Below, in pieces: positions 1 to 6,234 of a stretch of DNA of 6,381 bases. Position 1 is the stretch's first letter; each line of letters begins with the position of its first letter. This stretch comes from an uncultured Rikenellaceae bacterium (GTDB lineage: Bacteria; Bacteroidota; Bacteroidia; Bacteroidales; Rikenellaceae), in NCBI GenBank assembly GCA_947038135.1, contig CAMQVM010000098.1, positions 1 to 6,381 of the forward strand. The letters run 5' to 3'. Below the pieces are notes generated by a model. The model did not search any database. It saw only the letters and a list, made by a program, of their open reading frames with translations, and was not told where the DNA came from. The position numbers and the translations under genes are program-made.

Positions 1-555
1 GCAGCATCTTTAGAATCGTTGGTTATTAAAAACGCTTGTAATGCAGTCGTTGCTGCTGATTTCAGCTCGAGCTCTGTAAATTTAGAGGTTAGTTCAGCTT
101 CAACTTTACGTGTTGATGGTTCTTTGCTGAGTAATGGAGGCTTGACAGCTAATGTTGATAATTCATCAAGTTTAAATTTAGCGAAAAATACGCAAGTATT
201 CAACTCTTCGAGTTTCACGGCAGATTCAGGGGCAAGTATCATAATAGCTGATTTTTTCACCTCTACACCTGCAACTTTCACAGCAAGTGGAAAGTCTAAG
301 ATCGAAGTGAGTGGTCATTCATTATGTCCTGATTATAATAGTGTAAACATCGATGGGTCATCCTCTTTTAATGCTCTTGGTATATTATTTAAAAGTATTG
401 ATGTGTCGCTAAGTGGCGCTTCTACTGCTGATATATATGTAGGGCAGAATCTTAAAGTTTTAGTCAATTCAGCTTCATTGCTTCGTTATAAAGGTAGCAA
501 TGTTAATATTGTTGAGAGTGATGTATCTGGTGGGTCAAGAGTAGAAAAAATATAA
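1..555 (+). CDS. DUF2807 / head-GIN domain protein, 3' part only
   Basis: The frame is open from the first base (it reads AASLESLVIKN) to TAA at 553-555, so the gene starts before the window; the TTG at 19 is an internal codon, not a start. The visible 184 residues are rich in Ser, Ala, Asn and Gly with alternating hydrophobic residues, as in a beta-helix/beta-solenoid. The C-terminal part (LSGASTADIYVG, then VNSASLLRYKG, ending in SGGSRVEKI) matches my memory of the DUF2807 'putative auto-transporter adhesin, head GIN' family, in which degenerate G-S-A strand repeats end in a GGSxVxKI-type tail. Members are usually exported to the periplasm or cell surface; the signal peptide would lie outside the window. 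The molecular role is not established. Only 10 bases separate it from the TonB-like gene, so an operon is likely. The family call is fairly sure; an adhesin function is not. Confidence 0.8.
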   Translation, partial: AASLESLVIKNACNAVVAADFSSSSVNLEVSSASTLRVDGSLLSNGGLTANVDNSSSLNLAKNTQVFNSSSFTADSGASIIIADFFTSTPATFTASGKSKIEVSGHSLCPDYNSVNIDGSSSFNALGILFKSIDVSLSGASTADIYVGQNLKVLVNSASLLRYKGSNVNIVESDVSGGSRVEKI

Positions 556-565
556 AATATACTTT

Positions 566-1480
566 ATGAAGCCAACAAATAAGAGCACTCAGTCTAAAGA
601 AAAGGAGTCGTTAAGAGCACAGCCAAAGCCAAACTCTCAACCTCAGCCTAAATCACAACTAAAACCTAGAAAACCAATTGATCGAAACGACCCTCAGTAT
701 ATAATGTACAGGGCGATGCCTTTCAAGAGGCGAAAAATGAGTTTTGCAGATTGGATATATAGAAATAAATTGGGTGTAGTGGCACTTGTGCTCGTGTTTG
801 TAACTATGTTCTTTACCTTTGCATCTGTACGGATCAATATAATGGAGATTGTGCTTAGTGATGGGTTCTTTATTGAGGCACCTCCTGAAGAGGAGAAAGT
901 TAAAGAGGAAGTTCCTGAAGAGAAAGAGAAGATTCCTGAAAGGATTGAGCAGACCTATGAAGATGTAAAAAATGTCTCTGTAAACCGAGGAGCCAAGCTT
1001 GATGCAGGGCTTAAAGATGATAAGGGAACCAATGCTAATGATATATATGAAGAGGCAAAGGCTGTTCAAGATAGGTTAGATGCTAATAGAGCATCTAATG
1101 CCAAGGCGGCAGCTGAGGCAGAAGCTATGATGCAAAGAAAACCAGCTCCCGAAAAGGTGAAAGGTAAATCAGATATTCCAAGTGATCAGACTAACGTAAA
1201 AGGCAAAGTAACTGTTAGCTATGAGCTTGATGGTAGACGAGCATCATATCTACCTATTCCTGCCTATAAGTGCGAAGGTGGTGGAGAAGTAGTTATTAAC
1301 ATTGTAGTAGATGATAATGGTGATGTGATATCAGCAGATGTAGATAGAACATCGTCTACACGCAATAGGTGTGTTAATGATACAGCGCTAGAGTTTGCTC
1401 GTAGCTCACGTTTTCAGTTGAACAGTGAGTGGGAATCTAAACATAAGGGTACAATTACCTATATATTTTTAAATCAGTAG
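566..1480 (+). CDS. TonB-family protein (single-pass, TonB-like C-terminal domain)
   Basis: This 304-residue protein has four visible parts. Residues 1-67 form a cytoplasmic, basic tail rich in Gln/Pro/Lys, with no signal peptide. Residues about 69-90 (LGVVALVLVFVTMFF and on) form one membrane anchor. Residues 104-128 form an acidic Pro/Glu/Lys stretch, followed to about 200 by a charged Ala-rich segment that may be helical. Residues about 226-304 form a TonB-like C-terminal domain: LPIPAYKCEGGG, a VVINIVVDDNGDVISADV strand pair, a C-terminal helix TALEFARSSRF, and a final GTITYIF strand. This resembles Bacteroidetes 'energy transducer TonB' proteins, which link inner-membrane motors to outer-membrane transporters. 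Cys236 and Cys269 could form a disulfide. The N-terminal tail is long for TonB. No exbB/exbD or TonB-dependent receptor lies nearby, so its partner is unknown. ATG at 566 is the first start after the upstream stop. Confidence 0.78.
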   Translation: MKPTNKSTQSKEKESLRAQPKPNSQPQPKSQLKPRKPIDRNDPQYIMYRAMPFKRRKMSFADWIYRNKLGVVALVLVFVTMFFTFASVRINIMEIVLSDGFFIEAPPEEEKVKEEVPEEKEKIPERIEQTYEDVKNVSVNRGAKLDAGLKDDKGTNANDIYEEAKAVQDRLDANRASNAKAAAEAEAMMQRKPAPEKVKGKSDIPSDQTNVKGKVTVSYELDGRRASYLPIPAYKCEGGGEVVINIVVDDNGDVISADVDRTSSTRNRCVNDTALEFARSSRFQLNSEWESKHKGTITYIFLNQ

Positions 1481-1492
1481 ATTGTACATATA

Positions 1493-3607
1493 GTGAGTTT
1501 ATTTTGGGATAATATTAATATTAAATTTCTACAAGGGATAGGAGAGCAAAGAGCAAAGCTTATTGTTAGCGAGCTTGGAATCATCTCTTATCACGATTTC
1601 GTGCGATATTATCCTTACAAATATATCGACCGCTCAAAGGTATATAATATATCAGAGATTACTAACGACTCACTTACATACATACAAATTCGTGCACGAG
1701 TTATCGCTATGCAAACTATTGGCATAGGTCGTAAAATGAGGCTTCAAGTAACGGTGCAAGATGCCACCTCACGTGCAGAGCTTGTGTGGTTTCGAGGAGT
1801 TGAGTGGGCGGCGAAACGTATTGAGATTGATAGAGAGTATATAATTTTCGGTCGTCCTACATTTTTCAACGGTAGGTTAAATATTGCACACCCTGAGATG
1901 GATATCCCAATGAGTGCCGCTGCACTGCAAAAGATGGGTATGCACGGTATATATAGTGTATCTGAAAGGCTTAATAAGTCTGGTGCAAATAGCAATATTA
2001 TTCAAAGTGTAATACATGGTCTGCTGAAAAGTGGAGCACAACATATAGAAGAGACTCTTCCAGAGTGGTTTTTACAGAAGTATAATCTTATATCACTGAA
2101 AGAGTCACTTATAAATATCCATTTTCCACAATCTAACGAGCTGCTTTCTGCTGCTCAATATCGTATCAAATTCGAAGAATTTTTAGTTATTCAGCTCTCT
2201 ATATTACGTCAGCGAAGCATTCGTGTAACCCAATATCAAGGTTATATGTTCCCTAAAATAGGTGATGCTTTTAATACTTTCTATAACGAAAACCTACCGT
2301 TTGAGCTTACCAATGCGCAAAAGAGGGTAGTGAAAGAGATACGCCAAGACTCTATCACTGGTCGTCAAATGAATAGGTTGCTACAAGGTGATGTTGGGAG
2401 TGGAAAGACTATCGTGGCTTTTTTAGCAATGTTGATAGCTATCGACAATGGGTTTCAGTGCTGCTTGATGGCACCCACCGAGATACTTGCCACTCAGCAT
2501 TACCACTCACTATTAGAGATGAGTGAGGGGCTTAATATAACAATAGATCTTTTAAAGGGCTCAACCACAAAGCGCAAGCGTGCCTCTTTAACCGAGTCGT
2601 TGGCTAGTGGTGAGATAAATATTCTTATCTCTACCCATGCGGTGCTTGAAGACTATGTTGTGTTTAAGAGTTTGGGGCTTGTGGTAATCGATGAGCAGCA
2701 TCGTTTTGGTGTAGAGCAGCGTTCTAGGCTTTGGCGTAAAAGTACTCTTGCTCCTCATATTTTGGTTATGAGTGCAACGCCTATACCTCGTACTTTAGCA
2801 ATGACTATATATGGCGATTTAGATGTGTCTATTATCGATGAACTTCCCCCAGGACGTAAAGAGATAAAGACACTTTTAATGAACGACTCACGCCGTGAGC
2901 AGGTTTTCGGGTTTATGCGTCAGCAGATAGCATTAGGCAGGCAGATATATATCGTTTATCCGATGATTAAAGAGTCTGAAAAGCTAGACTACAAAAACTT
3001 AGAAGAGGGCTATGATAGCATTACTCGTGCTTTTCCTATGCCTCAATTTAATACTGCTATTGTGCATGGCAAAATGAAAGCTGCCGATAAAGAGATCAGT
3101 ATGCAGCAGTTTAAAAATCATGAAGCTCAAATACTTGTTGCTACTACTGTTATTGAGGTTGGGGTAAATGTTCCTAATGCAACTGTTATGATTATTGAGA
3201 GTGCAGAGAGGTTTGGTCTGTCGCAGCTTCATCAGCTTCGTGGTCGTGTTGGGCGTGGAGGTGAGCAATCATACTGCGTTTTGATGGCAGGGTATAAGCT
3301 GTCGGTAGATAGCCGTAGACGTTTAGAGGCAATGGTTGAAACATCTGATGGTTTTGAGCTAGCTGAGCTTGATCTTAAGCTTCGTGGTTATGGAGAGCTC
3401 GAGGGTACACGCCAAAGCGGTGATATGTTTGATCTGAATCTAGCATCTGTATCTCGTGATAATGAGCTCATGATTTTTGTGCGTGAGGTGTGCGAGGAGC
3501 TTCTAGCCGATGATCCTCTTTTAGAGAGAGAGGATAACTCTCTTTTCAAAGCACTTACTGAGAGTAAGAGTGCAGGTAAAGTGGTTGATTTTAGTACTAT
3601 ATCATAA
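1493..3607 (+). CDS. recG: ATP-dependent DNA helicase RecG
   Basis: RecG is a superfamily 2 double-stranded DNA translocase that regresses stalled forks and processes Holliday junctions and R-loops. The 704 residues fit the usual length of about 690-700. The N-terminal wedge/OB region covers about 1-260 and includes the conserved LQGIGEQRAKL start and the OB-fold stretch around 62-135. The helicase core follows: Walker A GDVGSGKT (299-306), motif Ia APTEILA (327-333), DEQHRFG box (400-406), SATPIPRT (427-434), motif V ATTVIEVGVNVPNA (550-563), and motif VI QLHQLRGRVGRG (578-589). Then comes the RecG-typical GYGELEGTRQSG (632-643). All motifs look intact. I chose GTG at 1493 because the frame has a stop at 1478-1480, no ATG/TTG lies between, and the next ATG would remove the N-terminal domain. 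The start is 12 bases after the TonB-like gene's stop, without a clear Shine-Dalgarno site. Confidence 0.97.
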   Translation: MSLFWDNINIKFLQGIGEQRAKLIVSELGIISYHDFVRYYPYKYIDRSKVYNISEITNDSLTYIQIRARVIAMQTIGIGRKMRLQVTVQDATSRAELVWFRGVEWAAKRIEIDREYIIFGRPTFFNGRLNIAHPEMDIPMSAAALQKMGMHGIYSVSERLNKSGANSNIIQSVIHGLLKSGAQHIEETLPEWFLQKYNLISLKESLINIHFPQSNELLSAAQYRIKFEEFLVIQLSILRQRSIRVTQYQGYMFPKIGDAFNTFYNENLPFELTNAQKRVVKEIRQDSITGRQMNRLLQGDVGSGKTIVAFLAMLIAIDNGFQCCLMAPTEILATQHYHSLLEMSEGLNITIDLLKGSTTKRKRASLTESLASGEINILISTHAVLEDYVVFKSLGLVVIDEQHRFGVEQRSRLWRKSTLAPHILVMSATPIPRTLAMTIYGDLDVSIIDELPPGRKEIKTLLMNDSRREQVFGFMRQQIALGRQIYIVYPMIKESEKLDYKNLEEGYDSITRAFPMPQFNTAIVHGKMKAADKEISMQQFKNHEAQILVATTVIEVGVNVPNATVMIIESAERFGLSQLHQLRGRVGRGGEQSYCVLMAGYKLSVDSRRRLEAMVETSDGFELAELDLKLRGYGELEGTRQSGDMFDLNLASVSRDNELMIFVREVCEELLADDPLLEREDNSLFKALTESKSAGKVVDFSTIS

Positions 3608-3646
3608 TTTTATTCTAAGTTTTGAGCTTCAATATGCACTTTGCTC

Positions 3647-3691
3647 AAAAAAAGGTGTAAATTAATATCTCAATGATATTAATTTACACCT
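3647..3691 (-). terminator. Rho-independent terminator for the minus-strand lipoprotein/cystatin locus
   Basis: A perfect 17-bp inverted repeat (3653-3669 with 3675-3691, AGGTGTAAATTAATATC and its complement) encloses the 5-base loop TCAAT. Read on the minus strand, the stem is followed at once by six T residues (3652 down to 3647). On the plus strand the following bases (AATAAAACCC) are not T-rich, so the main direction is minus, though the hairpin could also help end recG transcripts. A second stem, 8 bp with a 15-base loop (3620-3627 with 3643-3650, TTTTGAGC/GCTCAAAA), sits next to it on the recG side. The terminator lies 55 bases past the TAA at 3747, so it ends the whole interrupted gene, not just its first part. 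Confidence 0.8.
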
Positions 3692-3746
3692 AATAAAACC
3701 CTTCTGTCTTATATCACTAATGATATAAACCTATTCGGAGCTCCGT

Positions 3747-4031
3747 TTACTTGTCCTTTTCAACTTTCGTTGTTTTAACTACTGTGGCTGGCTTTTTAGT
3801 GTGAGGAAGTGGCTTGAAAATTAACACCTCTTCTTGGTAACTCTCGTTTTTACTATTCACAACGTCGCATACAAACAAGTAGTTAGTTCCTGCAACAACC
3901 TGCTTAGCAACCGTTTTAGGAGTAATTGTGTCTGATGTTTTGACTGTTAACATAGCCTCTGAAAATACTTTTTTGTCATCTTCAGTAACAGCTTGTTGTT
4001 GTGAATATCCGCCAGTTACGCCTTTAGACCT
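3747..4031 (-). other. Stefin-like cystatin domain downstream of the in-frame TGA
   Basis: This is 94 codons in the same frame as the lipoprotein, ending at TAA 3747-3749. Cystatins block papain-type (C1) proteases by a wedge of three parts, all visible here. These are an N-terminal glycine (VTGGYS, codons 88-93), the first hairpin QVVAG (codons 127-131, bases 3888-3902, extending to QVVAGTNY) and a second hairpin, KPLPH (156-160). From memory, QVVAGTNY is identical to the motif in animal stefins, and LPH matches the second loop of stefin B. Between GG and QVVAG lies a stretch (EDDKKVFSEAM) that fits the cystatin helix. The tail is Lys/Thr-rich. If made, it would be exported through the upstream signal peptide. 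From the internal ATG at 3953 it would be 68 residues, without the GG trunk and without an export signal, so a separate functional product is unlikely. Confidence 0.72.
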
Positions 4032-4280
4032 TCATTTTGTAGCTTTAGTGCTATCGGCAGCGCAACACTTCTTAGCACTCTTTTTAGCAGCGCAAGCAGT
4101 ACTGTCGGCAGCACAACACTTTTTAGCAGCACAAGCAGTGCTGTCACCTTTTACAGTGCACTCTTTTGCGGCACACTCTTTTTTGGCACACTCTTTTGTG
4201 CTACCTTTTTCAGCTGTGCAGCAATTTCCACAACTTACTGTCAACATAAATACTGAACAGATTAAGACTAACTTTTTCAT
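4032..4280 (-). CDS. Cys/Lys/Ala-rich lipoprotein (N-terminal part, up to the TGA)
   Basis: Read conventionally, this is an 82-residue protein. Residues 1-17 look like a lipoprotein signal: MKK, hydrophobic LVLICSVFMLTVS, then Cys17 as the lipidated residue (T-V-S-C; Thr at -3 is not the commonest lipobox). The rest carries 12 cysteines counting Cys17, in short repeats: KECAK, KECAA, KECTV, then two units beginning DSTACAAKK and ending CCAA, then DSTKATK. Such Cys spacing could bind metal or form disulfides, or be a low-complexity spacer between lipid anchor and a distal domain; I do not recognise a named family. ATG at 4280 is preceded by an A-rich stretch with GAG, with no strong Shine-Dalgarno site. 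The ORF ends at TGA, the only TGA stop among genes whose ends are visible here (all others are TAA or TAG), and the same frame continues into a cystatin-like domain. Confidence 0.7.
   Translation of the reverse strand: MKKLVLICSVFMLTVSCGNCCTAEKGSTKECAKKECAAKECTVKGDSTACAAKKCCAADSTACAAKKSAKKCCAADSTKATK
4038..4145 (-). repeat. Tandem DSTACAAKK...CCAA coding repeat
   Basis: Two imperfect units, codons 46-58 (4107-4145) and 59-75 (4056-4106), encode DSTACAAKKCCAA and DSTACAAKKSAKKCCAA. A third, degenerate start (DST, codons 76-78) follows. The units are nearly identical at DNA level and differ mainly at third positions plus a 12-base insertion, which suggests recent duplication or slippage. The repeat ends 4-5 codons before the TGA. 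Confidence 0.75.
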
Positions 4281-4292
4281 ACTCTTTTTTTT

Positions 4293-4323
4293 AAAATTTA
4301 AAATTTACTCTTTGCTATACAAA
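4293..4323 (-). promoter_or_regulatory. Candidate Bacteroidetes promoter for the lipoprotein/cystatin locus
   Basis: On the minus strand there is TTTG (4320-4323), a 19-base spacer, then TAAATTTT (4293-4300), which differs from TAnnTTTG only at the last base. It would give a very short leader of roughly 5-10 bases before the ATG at 4280. The region is very AT-rich, so a chance match is possible; the gene might instead be read through from manA, 88 bases upstream, because no clear terminator is seen between them. Confidence 0.3.
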
Positions 4324-4368
4324 ATTGAAGTAATGTATCGGTTATTTATGTATAATAAAGAGTGATAA

Positions 4369-5334
4369 TTATATAAATACTTCAATTATTTTTCCTTTTC
4401 CTGATAAGGTAATGTTATTTATAGAAGCAGGAACTAGTATCGATTCACCTTTTGTTAAGTTCATCTCTCCTTCGCTATATTTAACAACCATATCTCCCTC
4501 TAGGGCTATATATATCACAAAACTATCTAATTTAGAGTAGTCACAAGCAATATCACCAGCCAACTCTATTACATTAGTAGAGAAGTATTTACAACTCTGC
4601 ATTTTAATAGACTTGTTTTTCTCAAACGATGGTGTTATGTCTACTCCTGCATACGGCTCATTGAAGTTTATAGCATCAAGAGCCAGCTCAGTGTGCAGCT
4701 CACGTGCATCTCCGTTATCGTCTACACGGTTAAAGTCAAATACACGATATGTAATGTCTGAGGTTTGTTGTATCTCTGCAATTACTATGCCTATACCAAT
4801 AGCATGAATTTCTCCTGCAGGGATATAAAACGCATCACCAGGCTTAACCTTGTAGCTCTTCATTATCTCCATTAGTGTACCATCGTCTACTCTTGATTGG
4901 TACTCATCTCTCGTAACCTTGCGGTTAAAGCCCAAATATAGCTCTGCCCCAGGTTTACAATCTAGCACATACCACATCTCTGTTTTACCATACGAGTGGT
5001 GTCTTTTCGATGAAAGTTTATCATCAGGATGCACCTGTACCGATAGGTTGTCTTGTGCGTCAATAAATTTTATTAGCAAAGGAAACTCTTGTCCAAATTT
5101 ATTAAAAACACTCTCACCGACTAGCTCTTCCATATAAACCTCTATCAATTCAGATAGTGTGTTACCTGTGAGTTTGCCCTCTGATACAACGCTTACATCG
5201 CCTTCGATATCTGATATCTCCCAGCTTTCGCCAATTAATTTACCAGTAGGTACTTTTTTACCTAGTGATTTAAGCTCTTCGCCGCCCCAAATTCTCTCTT
5301 TTAGTATAGGGGTGAATTTAAATGGTGTTAACAT
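4369..5334 (-). CDS. manA: Mannose-6-phosphate isomerase, class I
   Basis: The enzyme interconverts mannose 6-phosphate and fructose 6-phosphate in the cytoplasm, linking glycolysis to GDP-mannose/fucose synthesis and mannose use. The 321 residues fit the short bacterial cupin-type form (about 315-325). Zinc ligands are visible: Gln100 and His102 in LSVQVHPDD, Glu119 in GKTEMWYVL, and His177 in IPAGEIHAIG. The catalytic arginine is Arg197 in QTSDITYRVFDFNR. The N-terminal PILKERIWGGEEL and GESWEISD blocks are also typical, and a second cupin-like part (about 248-321) ends the protein. ATG at 5332-5334 gives the expected MLTPFKFTP start. It is divergent from rplU and has its own TACCTTTG promoter box. 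It stands alone apart from the downstream lipoprotein locus on the same strand. Confidence 0.95.
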   Translation of the reverse strand: MLTPFKFTPILKERIWGGEELKSLGKKVPTGKLIGESWEISDIEGDVSVVSEGKLTGNTLSELIEVYMEELVGESVFNKFGQEFPLLIKFIDAQDNLSVQVHPDDKLSSKRHHSYGKTEMWYVLDCKPGAELYLGFNRKVTRDEYQSRVDDGTLMEIMKSYKVKPGDAFYIPAGEIHAIGIGIVIAEIQQTSDITYRVFDFNRVDDNGDARELHTELALDAINFNEPYAGVDITPSFEKNKSIKMQSCKYFSTNVIELAGDIACDYSKLDSFVIYIALEGDMVVKYSEGEMNLTKGESILVPASINNITLSGKGKIIEVFI

Positions 5335-5374
5335 ATTCTGTAAAAATTAAATTATGTTTATCTGTTTATTTAGA

Positions 5375-5382
5375 CAAAGGTA
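5375..5382 (-). promoter_or_regulatory. manA promoter, -7 box TACCTTTG
   Basis: The minus strand carries a full match to the Bacteroidetes -7 consensus TAnnTTTG, 40 bases before the manA start codon, which would leave a leader of about 35 bases. The expected -33 TTTG at 19-21 bases upstream is not clear (TATG sits 22 bases upstream, at 5405-5408). Confidence 0.6.
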
Positions 5383-5390
5383 TCATTTTA

Positions 5391-5432
5391 TTTGATATAT
5401 TCTACATATTTCAACTATTATTTTGATATATT
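5391..5432. repeat. 11-bp direct repeat TTTGATATATT between manA and rplU promoters
   Basis: TTTGATATATT occurs at 5391-5401 and again at 5422-5432, 31 bases start to start, close to three helical turns. The first copy lies in the spacer of the manA promoter and the second just upstream of it, a position where a regulator could act. The region is AT-rich, so this may be chance; no known operator is recognised. Confidence 0.35.
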
Positions 5433-5485
5433 TTTGCCGTTTAAGGTGCGTTAGAAGCGATTTATGATAATCTTTTACTTATATA

Positions 5486-5517
5486 TTTGGTTGTAAATAA
5501 AATAATTACTATCTTTG
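5486..5517 (+). promoter_or_regulatory. rplU-rpmA promoter (Bacteroidetes sigma-ABfr type)
   Basis: TTTG (5486-5489), a 20-base spacer and TATCTTTG (5510-5517) match both parts and the spacing of the Bacteroidetes primary promoter consensus. Transcription would start around 5522-5525, leaving a leader of about 40 AT-rich bases before the rplU ATG, without a Shine-Dalgarno site, as is common for highly expressed Bacteroidetes genes. Confidence 0.85.
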
Positions 5518-5563
5518 CAGGTAATATTTTTATTTAACAAATTATTAATTTCATACAGAATTA

Positions 5564-5875
5564 ATGTACGCAATTGTAGAAATCGCAGGCCAACAGTTTA
5601 AGGCTGAAGTAAATCGTAAGCTCTATGTACACCGTCTTAAGGGTGAGGTAGAATCATCTTTGAGCTTCGATAAAGTCCTGCTAGTAGAAAATGACGGTCA
5701 GGTTAAAGTAGGCGCACCTGTTGTAGAAGGCGCTTCAGTAAAGGTAAAGATTCTTCGCCATCTTAAGGACGATAAAGTTATCGTGTTCAAAAAGAAAAGA
5801 AGAAAAGGCTACCGTGTTAAGAATGGCCATCGCCAGTATTTAACACAACTGCTTATCGAAGAAATTATTGGTTAA
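5564..5875 (+). CDS. rplU: 50S ribosomal protein L21
   Basis: L21 binds 23S rRNA in the large ribosomal subunit. The 103-residue length is standard. It begins MYAIVEIAGQQFKAE (the family's IAGQQFK-type start), has the VGAPVVEGASVKVKIL strand region in the middle (about 48-64), and ends with the basic signature KKKRRKGYRVKNGHRQ (about 76-91). ATG at 5564 gives the expected N-terminus directly. It is followed after 21 bases by rpmA, the conserved L21-L27 pair, and both are driven by the strong promoter upstream. Confidence 0.98.
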   Translation: MYAIVEIAGQQFKAEVNRKLYVHRLKGEVESSLSFDKVLLVENDGQVKVGAPVVEGASVKVKILRHLKDDKVIVFKKKRRKGYRVKNGHRQYLTQLLIEEIIG

Positions 5876-5896
5876 TCATTTAAAGATTTATTAGAG

Positions 5897-6157
5897 ATGG
5901 CTCACAAAAAAGGTGTCGGTAGTTCTAGGAACGGCCGTGAATCAGAAAGTAAACGTTTAGGTGTTAAATTATTTGGTGGACAGGTAGCAAAAGCTGGCAA
6001 CATCATTGTACGTCAAAGAGGTACAGTGCACAATCCAGGTGAAAATGTAGGTATGGGAAAAGATCATACTCTTTTTGCTCTTTGTGCAGGTACTATCGCT
6101 TTTAGAAAGCGTGTAGGCGGAAAATCTTATGTATCAGTTGTTCCTACTGTAGAGTAA
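5897..6157 (+). CDS. rpmA: 50S ribosomal protein L27
   Basis: L27 lies near the peptidyl-transferase centre, where its N-terminal tail contacts tRNA. The 86 residues start MAHKKGVGSSRNGRES, with no cleavable N-terminal extension of the Firmicutes kind, and carry the family signature GNIIVRQRGT (about 34-43), followed by NPGENVGMGKDHTLFAL. The short gap after rplU (21 bases) and the terminator after it suggest a two-gene unit. Confidence 0.98.
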   Translation: MAHKKGVGSSRNGRESESKRLGVKLFGGQVAKAGNIIVRQRGTVHNPGENVGMGKDHTLFALCAGTIAFRKRVGGKSYVSVVPTVE

Positions 6158-6184
6158 GTATCAATATACGTAAGTTACTAGGTT

Positions 6185-6234
6185 AAGAAGATATCACGAA
6201 ATGCAAATTTCGGGGTGTCTTCTTTCTTGTTTTG
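6185..6234 (+). terminator. Terminator after rplU-rpmA
   Basis: A long hairpin, 6185-6202 with 6207-6224, closes on the GNRA-type tetraloop GCAA (6203-6206). The outer stem AAGAAGA/TCTTCTT and inner GAAAT/ATTTC are perfect; the middle has two G·T wobbles and one A/G mismatch. It is followed by the T-rich TCTTGTTTT. It lies 27 bases past the rpmA stop. Confidence 0.8.

Larger units (their letters stand above)
3747..4280 (-). pseudogene. Cys-rich lipoprotein with C-terminal cystatin domain, interrupted by in-frame TGA (pseudogene or recoded gene)
   Basis: One continuous minus-strand frame runs from ATG (4278-4280) to TAA (3747-3749) and is broken only by TGA at 4032-4034 (codon 83 of 177). Ignoring that codon, the product would have a lipoprotein signal (1-17), a Lys/Cys-rich repeat region (about 18-82) and a cystatin-like domain (about 87-177). 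Both halves share frame and strand, have no start-proximal spacing between them, and precede one terminator. I infer that they are or were one gene for a membrane-anchored cysteine-protease inhibitor. The downstream half has no usable start at its beginning; its first ATG (3951-3953, codon 110) would drop the conserved Gly-Gly and most of the helix. Possible readings are a recent nonsense mutation, a base error, stop readthrough, or UGA decoded as selenocysteine. I saw no convincing SECIS hairpin after the TGA. The type 'pseudogene' is provisional. Confidence 0.6.

Noticed and set aside
659..1069. A 136-codon minus-strand ORF inside the TonB-like gene
   Set aside because: It is a shadow of the acidic/basic coding stretch, with no recognisable domain; the plus-strand gene is clearly real.
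3736..3745. 10-bp palindrome CGGAGCTCCG just past the cystatin stop
   Set aside because: It has no loop and would form at most a short cruciform. It may be chance, and no known site is recognised.
3747..3953. Cystatin part as an independent 68-residue gene from ATG 3953
   Set aside because: That start would lack the conserved Gly-Gly and most of the helix as well as an export signal. The same frame upstream continues the domain to the TGA, so the ATG is internal.
3970..4031. A bacterial SECIS element after the TGA
   Set aside because: Only a 5-bp GTAAC/GTTAC pairing with a loop of about 25 bases was found, not the compact stem-loop expected close after a selenocysteine UGA. Selenocysteine stays possible but is unsupported.
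3928..4365. A 145-codon plus-strand ORF over the lipoprotein start
   Set aside because: It is the antisense of the Cys/Lys/Ala repeat, giving low-complexity LSAAQHFLAAQ repeats. It has no family resemblance, and its start lies inside the cystatin region.
5482..5489. TATATTTG as a second rplU -7 box
   Set aside because: It matches TAnnTTTG but has no TTTG at the right distance upstream. Its TTTG is better explained as the -33 part of the promoter at 5486-5517.
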